The position numbers were made by a program, and so were the translations under genes. Below are positions 34,220-39,861 of a stretch of DNA of 39,861 nucleotides, piece after piece. Under the pieces are notes generated by a model, which saw only the letters and a list, made by a program, of their open reading frames with translations, made no database searches and was not told the origin of the DNA. The stretch's first letter is position 1, and each line of letters opens with the position of its first letter. This stretch comes from JAFGFY01 sp964520425. Lineage in GTDB: Bacteria > Desulfobacterota > DSM-4660 > Desulfatiglandales > HGW-15. The stretch spans positions 1 through 39,861 of the forward strand of contig CAZFMX010000023.1 in the NCBI GenBank assembly GCA_964520425.1. Reading direction: 5' to 3'.

Positions 34220-34867
34220 TTACCAAACCCTCATGGTATTATTTTTAATACTCTTCCAATGGTCCTCGGACGGATAGGGATCCGAGCAGACAATTAGTTC
34301 TTCTGCCTCGAACTCGTCCTCCCGATAATGCATGGTAAAATAGTCCTCATCTTCGTTAAAATGGCTGAACACGAAGATGCCCTGCTCGTTGATTAGGATC
34401 ATATTCATGCCGCGAATGTATTGGGTCCGTTTCTTGATGATATCGGTCGCTTTGGAGAGAGCACCCGCCATATCACCCTTGTCCAAACGACGGATGTAAT
34501 TGAAAATCTTTTCCGCGCCTATACGACCCTCCGCCTTGATACGGACACCCCGAAGCTCTCCATTGAAGACAAATATCGTTCTCCCATCAAAAAAGGGCAT
34601 ATTGTTTTCGATGATAATATCTCGATCTTCAAAGGCGCTGCGGGCATGCGCCACAAGAAGTCTCGTGTCAGGGAAAACGCTCAAACCATCCTCCCAGATA
34701 GGATTGATGTTCTTGTAGATTTGCCATGCCCCTTCCTTGTCCTGATAAGCACAACCCCAGCCGTGTCCCTGATACTCTTTGCTATGTTTGGAAATGGTTG
34801 CGAATTTTTCCAGGTGTGGGGTGATGGCAAACGGCGACCCGGCCTTCACAGCCAATAATCGACACAT
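34220..34867 (-). CDS. class II glutamine-amidotransferase-like Ntn hydrolase in LysW cluster (candidate LysW release enzyme)
   Basis: A 215-residue single-domain protein with the GATase II fold, closest by eye to YafJ. Kept features: nucleophile Cys2 directly after Met, GHGWG (34-38), the carboxylate-binding Arg76 in VAHAR, and the oxyanion Asn102-Gly103 in FNGEL. Changed features: YafJ ENTHPF reads ENNMPF (His to Met90), and GETDSEK reads GRIGAEK, so the Asp that holds the free alpha-amino group of glutamine is Gly117. It has no synthase domain. It is followed directly by lysZ (TAAATG) and lies about 100 bases after lysY. LysK, the usual enzyme that frees product from LysW, is missing from the cluster. 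EgtC and Dug3 are known GATase-II proteins that cut gamma-glutamyl bonds. I infer a LysW gamma-glutamyl hydrolase; ammonia supply is the alternative. Confidence 0.8.
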   Translation of the reverse strand: MCRLLAVKAGSPFAITPHLEKFATISKHSKEYQGHGWGCAYQDKEGAWQIYKNINPIWEDGLSVFPDTRLLVAHARSAFEDRDIIIENNMPFFDGRTIFVFNGELRGVRIKAEGRIGAEKIFNYIRRLDKGDMAGALSKATDIIKKRTQYIRGMNMILINEQGIFVFSHFNEDEDYFTMHYREDEFEAEELIVCSDPYPSEDHWKSIKNNTMRVW

Positions 34868-34967
34868 GATTTCACCAAGTTCTCGTTTTTTTAATCTTCT
34901 CCCAACTCCTCTTTACTGTCCCGCTTGAACGGAATGGAGGATGTATGAACGGAAAAGGATTAAGGAA

Positions 34968-35990
34968 TCAAATGGGGTGCAGACCGGCAAATCCCAGGCC
35001 CGCAGTCTCCTCGAACCCGCACATGACATTCATGGCTTGTACGGCCTGGCCGGCAGCTCCTTTCATCAGATTATCAATAGCAGACATCACGACAAGGCGG
35101 TTTCCATCCATTTCAAATCCGATGTCACAGTAATTGGTCCCGGAAAGGAGTTTGGGTTCAGGATAACGATAAATGCCCTGTTTTTCTTTGATGATTCGAA
35201 TAAAGGGTTCATTGCCATATACCTGTCGATAGGTCTTCCAAATATCCTTTTCAGACACGCCTTCCTTGACAAAGAGGTGGGCAGTCACCAGAATGCCTCG
35301 GACCATTTCAATGCTGGTTGCTGAAAAGTGAACAGGAGTCCCTAGTTCCTGCGCCATCTCAGCCGCATGTCTGTGCCCGGTGGGTTTGTAGGAACGAACA
35401 CAGCCACTGCGTTCCGGATGATGTGAAGCATCACTGGCTCGATTGCCTCCTTCCGAAGAACCGCACTTGGCTTCAGCCACGACCGGATAGGATGGATCCA
35501 CCAAGCCGGATTTAAAAAGGGGCCATAGTCCCAGGATGGTAGCCGTGGCATTGCAGCCGGCCCCACTGATATACCTAGCTGTCTTCATCTCCTCACGATG
35601 AAGCTCGACATTTCCATAGACAAATTCGGGGAGTTTTTTCGGTAGAAGATGATCAGTGCCATACCAATGCTTATAGGTCTCAGGATCCTTCAGACGGAAA
35701 TCGGCTGAAAGGTCCACAATCCAATCGGCCTTAGCACTGAATTGATGAAACCGTTTCATGGCTTCGGTATGAGGCAAGGCTACAAAAATACAGTCCACCT
35801 CCTCTAATTCAACAATCCTGGAAAAATTCATTTTCGTCTGTTTACGCAGATTGGGATGTAAACGGGTCACTGGTTTCCCGGCGTTTCTCTCCGATGTACA
35901 CTGATAGACCTCGACATGTGGATGCTGAAGTAAGAGACGCAACAACTCTCCTCCTCCATACCCGGATGCCCCTACAATGCTGACCTTCAT
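34968..35990 (-). CDS. lysY: LysW-gamma-aminoadipyl/glutamyl-phosphate reductase (LysY/ArgC type)
   Basis: A 340-residue NADPH-dependent reductase that turns the carrier-bound acyl phosphate into a semialdehyde. The N-terminal dinucleotide fold has VGASGYGGGELLRLLLQHP. The catalytic Cys is at 146 in SGAGCNATATI, and the His lies in the KPTGHRHAAEMAQ segment. VDLSADFRLKD and EFVYGNVELHR are typical. In length and in the GCNATAT and GTNYCDIGF segments it fits LysY as well as ArgC. It overlaps lysX by four bases (ATGA at 35987-35990). After its stop there are 100 bases before the GATase-like gene, with no clear terminator. Confidence 0.92.
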   Translation of the reverse strand: MKVSIVGASGYGGGELLRLLLQHPHVEVYQCTSERNAGKPVTRLHPNLRKQTKMNFSRIVELEEVDCIFVALPHTEAMKRFHQFSAKADWIVDLSADFRLKDPETYKHWYGTDHLLPKKLPEFVYGNVELHREEMKTARYISGAGCNATATILGLWPLFKSGLVDPSYPVVAEAKCGSSEGGNRASDASHHPERSGCVRSYKPTGHRHAAEMAQELGTPVHFSATSIEMVRGILVTAHLFVKEGVSEKDIWKTYRQVYGNEPFIRIIKEKQGIYRYPEPKLLSGTNYCDIGFEMDGNRLVVMSAIDNLMKGAAGQAVQAMNVMCGFEETAGLGFAGLHPI

Positions 35991-36829
35991 TTTTGCCCCG
36001 CCTCCAACACGTAATCGACAACCATGGAAGGGATATCCACCCCGGTTATATCGATACTGTTTCTGAATTCCATGGTGTAATTGACCTCGTTTACCGAATA
36101 GCCGTCCGGCGTCTCAAAAAGATCAAGGGCCACAACCCCGCCTCCCACGGCATTAGCGGCCTGAACGGATATCCTGTTTATATCTTCGTCAACAGGACAG
36201 TTCTTTGCGGTACCGCCGCGAGCTGTGTTGGTGATCCAATGATCCGAAACCCTGTAAATGGCGGCAATACATCGGTCTCCGACAACAAAACTTCGGATGT
36301 CGCGTCCGCCTTTTTCAACATACGCCTGGATGTAAAAAATGGAGTGGTGATAGCTGCCCAAAATCTGCTTGTGTTCCAGGATGGCCTCGGCTGCATCGCG
36401 ATCGTTCACCTTGGATATAAGCCGTCCCCAGGATCCGGTAGTCGGCTTGATCACGCAAGGATATCCCAGTTTATCCATAGCCTCCAAGGCGGACTCCGGT
36501 GTAAACGCCAGATAGCATGGTGGAGTCGGTACGCCGGCGCGAATGAGGGCCTGGGTGGTCAGAAATTTGCTGCCGCAAATCTCGGCGACATCCGGATGAT
36601 TGACCGTGGGAATACCATGATCATGAAAAATCCTCAAGGCATGTACGGCCCTGGAATGGTTTACGGATCTCTCGATGACAACATCCAAATCAAAATCATT
36701 TGCATGAAGGTTAAAAGAACACTTCCGATCATCGATTCGAACGACCTCTATACCTTCCCGACGTCCAAATTCATTCAGGAGGAGTTTCTCCTCTTTTCTG
36801 ATAATTGAGTGCAGAAATCCGACTTTCAT
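35987..36829 (-). CDS. lysX: LysW ligase, ATP-grasp (LysX/ArgX type)
   Basis: LysX joins the gamma-carboxyl of the last Glu of LysW to the amino group of alpha-aminoadipate or glutamate, using ATP. This is a RimK-like ATP-grasp of 280 residues, the same length as Thermus LysX. Visible parts are MKVGFLHSIIRKEEKLLL, NHPDVAEICGSKFLTTQAL, CVIKPTTGSWGRLISKV (ATP lid and lysine), YRVSDHWITNTARGGTAKNC, and the metal site YSVNEVNYTMEFRNS. The ATG at 36829 is chosen because GGAGG lies five bases before it; an upstream TTG at 36841 would place the ribosome site inside the gene. The substrate (Glu or aminoadipate) cannot be decided by eye. A strong hairpin lies between lysW and this gene. Confidence 0.92.
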   Translation of the reverse strand: MKVGFLHSIIRKEEKLLLNEFGRREGIEVVRIDDRKCSFNLHANDFDLDVVIERSVNHSRAVHALRIFHDHGIPTVNHPDVAEICGSKFLTTQALIRAGVPTPPCYLAFTPESALEAMDKLGYPCVIKPTTGSWGRLISKVNDRDAAEAILEHKQILGSYHHSIFYIQAYVEKGGRDIRSFVVGDRCIAAIYRVSDHWITNTARGGTAKNCPVDEDINRISVQAANAVGGGVVALDLFETPDGYSVNEVNYTMEFRNSIDITGVDIPSMVVDYVLEAGQK

Positions 36830-36938
36830 ATGAACCTCCAATCATTCAAACCGGCTTTTTCTCCCTACAAGTCCACCCTGGATCTGCTTCAATATGATTG
36901 GGGAGGTGAATTGTAAGAAAGGATTGCAGCCTGAAAAC

Positions 36939-36979
36939 AACGCTTAATCGAACAAACCCCACCTGTTCGGTTAAGCGTT
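36939..36979 (-). promoter_or_regulatory. strong intra-operon hairpin between lysW and lysX
   Basis: AACGCTTAATCGAACA (36939-36954) and TGTTCGGTTAAGCGTT (36964-36979) form a 16-base stem with one G-T or A-C position and a 9-base loop. On the minus strand it is followed by GTTTTC, a weak T-run. It could partly terminate transcription or stabilise the lysW message so that the carrier is made in excess over the enzymes. Confidence 0.7.
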
Positions 36980-37070
36980 CATAAAACCGTCTATTGTCAG
37001 GGTCATGTATACGCCTGATATCGATTGTTCCTATGAGGCAACTTTTTGATATCGCTGGTTTTATTCAGGC

Positions 37071-37229
37071 CTACTCGCCCCAGTCTTCTTCTTCCGCGGG
37101 GGCTTCCTGAACACTATTCTTCCCGGTTACCTCCAGTTCGGAGCCGCAATCTTCACAGGAGATGATCTCGCCCTCTTCCGTGTCAGGGGGTAGGTCAAAC
37201 TCAAATCCGCAAACCGGACATTCAGCCAT
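37071..37229 (-). CDS. lysW: amino-group carrier protein LysW
   Basis: LysW is a small acidic zinc protein whose C-terminal Glu carries the growing amino acid in this type of lysine or arginine synthesis. This reading frame encodes 52 residues. The N-terminal half is a zinc ribbon with CPVCGFEFDLP and CEDCGSELEV (two CxxC pairs), and the C-terminus is AEEEDWGE, matching the diagnostic EDWGE end. The ribosome site AGGAGG is placed well before the ATG at 37229. Acidic residues dominate, as needed for binding basic patches of the pathway enzymes. It is the first gene of the cluster, with a promoter candidate at 37302-37330. It is easily missed because of its size. Confidence 0.95.
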   Translation of the reverse strand: MAECPVCGFEFDLPPDTEEGEIISCEDCGSELEVTGKNSVQEAPAEEEDWGE

Positions 37230-37301
37230 CTTCTCTCCTCCTCATTCTTTTCGCACATCGCTGATTCAATATTCCTAACGGATCGCTCATGTGTGGTGTT
37301 C

Positions 37302-37330
37302 TATATAACCTTTCAGGAGCATATTTGCAA
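37302..37330 (-). promoter_or_regulatory. candidate promoter of the lysW operon
   Basis: On the minus strand TTGCAA (37330-37325), a 17-base spacer and TATATA (37307-37302). It lies about 75 bases before the lysW ATG. No obvious operator palindrome was found next to it. Confidence 0.5.
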
Positions 37331-37437
37331 CATTATTCCTATGCTTTCCTACTGGTCTCAAGACCTGATTCTGCAGTTTTCTCGCTGGCTTCTTCATTGA
37401 TAATAGATTGCTTGAAACTGCTGAAGGAGGTCTTTTC

Positions 37438-37506
37438 ATGGCTGAAACAGGCGGAAACATCATCCAAGTTCATGAAAAAAGCTCCCTTTGGTTTGTCAAA
37501 TGGTAA
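37438..37506 (+). CDS. tiny reading frame, 22 residues, unknown function
   Basis: ATG preceded by AAGGAGGTCTTTTC, one of the best ribosome sites in the window. The product is MAETGGNIIQVHEKSSLWFV followed by KW. It is not recognised. The stop codon is inside the stem of a terminator hairpin (37498-37538), so translation to the end would compete with hairpin formation, as in leader peptides. But no amino acid is strongly repeated and the next gene (Hpt) starts 150 bases later with its own good ribosome site. It could be a small regulatory protein or a leader. Confidence 0.5.
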   Translation: MAETGGNIIQVHEKSSLWFVKW

Positions 37507-37538
37507 ACAGGAAAGTGTTTACCATTTTCTCTTTTTTC
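37498..37538 (+). terminator. terminator or attenuator overlapping tiny ORF
   Basis: AAATGGTAAACA (37498-37509) pairs perfectly with TGTTTACCATTT (37516-37527) across a 6-base loop, followed by TCTCTTTTTTCT. It lies upstream of the Hpt gene. Confidence 0.8.
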
Positions 37539-37656
37539 TGATACAATAGAAAACTTTAGAATTTCATGTAGAACGGCCGAATACGTTTTGAAAACCGCGT
37601 ATTGATAGGTTACCACTGAGTAGAAACCCCGCAGCATTCATGAAAGGAGGTTTCGG

Positions 37657-38019
37657 ATGGTATTTTCTGATGATCTACCCAATATCTTTGACCTGGACGA
37701 CGCACTTGAAAAAGTGGGGGGGGATAAAGAAATACTTGAGGAGATTTTAGTGGTATTCTCAGAATCCTATCCCGACCAGCTGAGTGAACTCAAGAAGGCG
37801 ATTGAGAATGGCGATGCCCCAATCGTTGAACGGGCTGCTCATACGATAAAGGGTTCAGTGGGGACATTCTCATCAAAGAAAGCCTTTGAAACGGCCTTTC
37901 GTTTGGAAACCATGGGACGCGACGGGAACCTAGAAGATGCGGTGGCAGTCTACTCCAAACTGGAACAAGAAGTCGAAGAATTGGAAGCGGCATTGAAGGC
38001 TACCCTTTCGGAGTCATAG
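37657..38019 (+). CDS. histidine phosphotransfer (Hpt) domain protein
   Basis: A free-standing 120-residue Hpt protein that passes phosphate between a hybrid kinase and a response regulator. The phospho-accepting His is residue 62 in RAAHTIKGSVGTFSS, the standard Hpt motif. The rest is a four-helix bundle with an acidic first helix (LDDALEKVGGDKEILEEIL). AAAGGAGG precedes the ATG. The stop is followed one base later by the REC-GGDEF gene, so the two very likely work together: the Hpt could phosphorylate the receiver and control c-di-GMP synthesis. The upstream kinase is not in the window, unless it is the orphan kinase at 26919. Confidence 0.9.
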   Translation: MVFSDDLPNIFDLDDALEKVGGDKEILEEILVVFSESYPDQLSELKKAIENGDAPIVERAAHTIKGSVGTFSSKKAFETAFRLETMGRDGNLEDAVAVYSKLEQEVEELEAALKATLSES

Positions 38020-38020
38020 A

Positions 38021-38917
38021 ATGAATATCCTGATAGTTGAAGATGATCCAGTCTCCAGACGGTTGTTGGAGGTCACTCTAAAAAAATTCGGCTATGATGT
38101 TGTTGTGACGAGCAACGGCAATGAGGCATTGGATGTCTTTCAAGGCCCCTCCGTTCCTAGTTTGGTTATTTCAGACTGGATGATGCCGGGTATGGATGGG
38201 CTTGAATTGTGTCGGAATATTCGAGGAATGAAGAAATCCAGCTACACCTATTTCATCATCCTGACGGCAAAAGGGGGAAAGGAAGATGTCATCAAGGGAC
38301 TGGATGCAGGCGCTGACGATTTCCTGACCAAACCCTTTAACTCAGAGGAATTGAAGTATCGAGTCAAAATCGGGGAAAGGATTATTAACCTTGAGCAAAG
38401 GATCCTGAAATTGGCCACCACAGATTCTTTGACCGGCGTTTTGAATAGAAGGGCATTCATGGAAAGGATGAATGAAGAGATTCAAAGAGCCAAACGTCAA
38501 AATTCTCCCATTTCACTTATTCTAATGGATATCGACCACTTCAAGAAGGTCAACGACACCTACGGACACCAGACCGGAGACCTTGTTCTTCAAAGGGTTA
38601 CTGACCAACTCATGGACAGATCACGGGCCTATGATTTTGTTGGACGATATGGTGGTGAGGAATTTGTCATCTGCGTCCTCAGCAAAGAGGATATAGACCC
38701 TTTTTCTATTGCGGAGAGAATGCGTAAGAACATCGAGGCCCAAACCATCGTGATTGATAAAAACAACCAGACTCTCAGTATTACGGCGAGTTTCGGAGTG
38801 GGAACCTGCCGGCCGGAATCTGAAGACGGTCTGGATGCCCTGATCAAACGAACGGATAAGGCATTATATGAAGCAAAAAATAGTGGGAGAAACCGCGTAT
38901 GCTTTGCCCGTGAATGA
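38021..38917 (+). CDS. response regulator with GGDEF output (diguanylate cyclase, PleD/WspR-like)
   Basis: A 298-residue two-domain protein. The receiver (1-120) has the acidic pair VEDDP, phospho-acceptor Asp52 in ISDWMMPGMDG, and Lys in TKPFNSEELK. The GGDEF domain (135-298) starts with TTDSLTGVLNRRAF and has the active-site signature GGEEF. An RxxD inhibitory site, RAYD, lies exactly five residues before it. It should therefore make cyclic di-GMP from GTP under phosphorylation control and be inhibited by its product. It is nearly fused to the Hpt gene (one base between). A PilZ protein at 12730 is a possible distant receptor. Confidence 0.94.
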   Translation: MNILIVEDDPVSRRLLEVTLKKFGYDVVVTSNGNEALDVFQGPSVPSLVISDWMMPGMDGLELCRNIRGMKKSSYTYFIILTAKGGKEDVIKGLDAGADDFLTKPFNSEELKYRVKIGERIINLEQRILKLATTDSLTGVLNRRAFMERMNEEIQRAKRQNSPISLILMDIDHFKKVNDTYGHQTGDLVLQRVTDQLMDRSRAYDFVGRYGGEEFVICVLSKEDIDPFSIAERMRKNIEAQTIVIDKNNQTLSITASFGVGTCRPESEDGLDALIKRTDKALYEAKNSGRNRVCFARE

Positions 38918-39057
38918 ATAACAACACCTATCATGAGACGCCAGCATATGGGTTCTGGATAGACCTTCCTGATTATTGGATTCCCCTCAAAGCCTTACAC
39001 CTTGAGCCTTGTACCTCCCACCGTGCACCTTAAATATATCTACTCTCCACCAAACTC

Positions 39058-39396
39058 CTAGACAGCGTCTTCGTCCTCTTCTCCTGTTCTAATGCGAATA
39101 GCCTTTTCTAAATGCCGGATAAAGATTTTGCCATCCCCTATTTGTCCTGTATACGCATTCTCTCTAATTGTCTCGACGACCCTGTGGACGATGTCCGTGG
39201 GGACAACGACTTCGATCTTGATCTTGGGAACAAAATCCACCACATATTCAGCCCCTCTATAGACCTCTTTGTGCCCCCGCTGCCTTCCAAAACCCTTCAC
39301 TTCACTAATCGTCATACCGTTGACACCCTGCTTTAAGATAGCTTCTTTCACTTCTTCCAGTTTATAGGTTTTGATAATCGCCTCAATCTTCTTCAT
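39058..39396 (-). CDS. glnB: nitrogen regulatory protein P-II
   Basis: A trimeric signal protein that reads 2-oxoglutarate, ATP/ADP and glutamine level. With the ATG at 39396 it has 112 residues, as in E. coli GlnB; GGAAGG lies five bases upstream, while the GTG two codons earlier would be too close. Motifs: MKKIEAIIKTYKLEEVKEAI, GMTISEVKGFGRQRGH (T-loop base), the T-loop with Tyr51 in YRGAEYVVDFVPK (uridylylation site), and the C-terminal TGQIGDGKIFI ATP-binding segment. It ends with an unusual acidic tail EEDEDAV. No glnA or amtB is adjacent in the window. It could regulate arginine synthesis through a kinase such as ArgB elsewhere, but that is only an idea. Confidence 0.95.
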   Translation of the reverse strand: MKKIEAIIKTYKLEEVKEAILKQGVNGMTISEVKGFGRQRGHKEVYRGAEYVVDFVPKIKIEVVVPTDIVHRVVETIRENAYTGQIGDGKIFIRHLEKAIRIRTGEEDEDAV

Positions 39397-39556
39397 TGGC
39401 ACCTTCCTTTAAAATTTTCTCCTTTTATCAGCATGATGGACATCATACGCTGGAAAATGATGAGCGGTATGCTATTCCTGATACCTATTCTTGTCAATAC
39501 CATTGACGAGAGCCGTATATCGCCTCACAGACAAGTACAATGACATGGAACATATC

Positions 39557-39808
39557 TAGTGCCCTGTATCATATATTAACGGACCAACGAAAAGATGAGG
39601 CATGGGCTGTTCTCCTAAGACGATATCTCAGAAAGAAATTCCACTGAATCCCGCAGTGATCTGAGCTTTGAGGGTTTACGCCACAGAACCTATGCAGGAT
39701 GTATAGCTCGCTTGAAAGAAACAGTCTCTCAAACCCTCAAAGATCAGATCACCGCCACTAGCCTCTATAGATATCGTTTTGGGGGAATGGTCCGTGTCTC
39801 ATCATATA
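39557..39808. repeat. MITE-like palindromic element, copy C (right window edge)
   Basis: It starts with TAGTGCCCTGTATCATATAT and continues with AAGACGATATCTCAGAAAG and the CCACTGAATCCC core shared with copies A and B. The mirrored arm ends with ATAGATATCGTTTTGGGGGA. The GC-rich loop of the other copies is missing. The right end is poorly preserved or replaced by a short CCCCCGGCTATGGCGGGGG-like hairpin at ~39826-39844. Confidence 0.8.
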
Positions 39809-39861
39809 ATTGAACCTGGGTAAACCCCCGGCTATGGCGGGGGACCGACAAAGTTTGACAA

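Noticed and set aside
35993..36808. 271-codon plus-strand frame antisense to lysX
   Set aside because: It is a shadow of lysX, whose ATP-grasp motifs are clear.
37289..37549. 86-codon plus-strand reading frame starting MCGVLYNLSG
   Set aside because: It has no ribosome site, lies over the lysW promoter, and the strong ribosome site inside it belongs to the tiny frame at 37438 in another phase.

Overview
This window looks like chromosomal DNA from a Gram-negative, anaerobic-type bacterium, most likely a deltaproteobacterium (Desulfobacterota). This is inferred from gene content: an outer-membrane lipoprotein acyltransferase (Lnt), the LapA/LapB pair of LPS-making cells, a tungsten-type aldehyde ferredoxin oxidoreductase, FmdB and P-II proteins, and an abundance of small interspersed repeats. 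No rRNA or tRNA gene was recognised.

Layout. Positions 2-3271 (+) hold the tail of a CorC-like protein, lnt, and prfB with its programmed +1 frameshift. Positions 3316-10244 (-) hold an AmiC-type amidase and then, read right to left, a HIT protein, lapA, lapB and mutS. Positions 10481-15003 carry small mixed genes: an FmdB zinc ribbon, a four-helix-bundle (S23-like) gene flanked by inverted repeats, a UPF0280/ApbE-like protein, PilZ, an ABM monooxygenase and MoaF. An MFS and a MATE exporter follow (15524-18679, +). Positions 18820-26372 (-) are a histidine operon read right to left: promoter, a His-rich leader peptide, an attenuator, hisG, hisD, hisC, a HAD phosphatase, hisB, hisA and hisI. 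Different repeat elements interrupt it in three places. hisH, hisF and hisE are not in the window. Next come an orphan histidine kinase (+), an aldehyde ferredoxin oxidoreductase (-) and argJ (-).

The most interesting locus is 32274-37229 (-), a LysW carrier-protein pathway for ornithine or lysine: lysW, lysX, lysY, a class II glutamine-amidotransferase-like Ntn hydrolase, lysZ and lysJ/argD. The usual release enzyme LysK (an M20 metallopeptidase) is absent. In its place sits a Cys2 Ntn hydrolase that is directly coupled to lysZ (TAAATG). It keeps the catalytic Cys, the Arg that binds the gamma-glutamyl alpha-carboxylate and the oxyanion Asn-Gly, but it has lost the Asp that binds the free alpha-amino group of glutamine. 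That is what one would expect if it cleaves the gamma-glutamyl isopeptide at the C-terminal Glu of LysW, where the alpha-amino group is already in a peptide bond. This is a hypothesis. An argJ homologue lies just downstream, beyond a repeat element, and may represent a second route to ornithine or a cyclic variant.

The window ends with a tiny 22-codon reading frame with a strong ribosome site and a terminator, an Hpt protein with a REC-GGDEF diguanylate cyclase, and glnB. Four elements with TAGTGTC-type or related ends (5066, 19154, 31892, 39557), two copies of a GAATGGT-ended element and two copies of an IS200/IS605-like end are scattered between operons.
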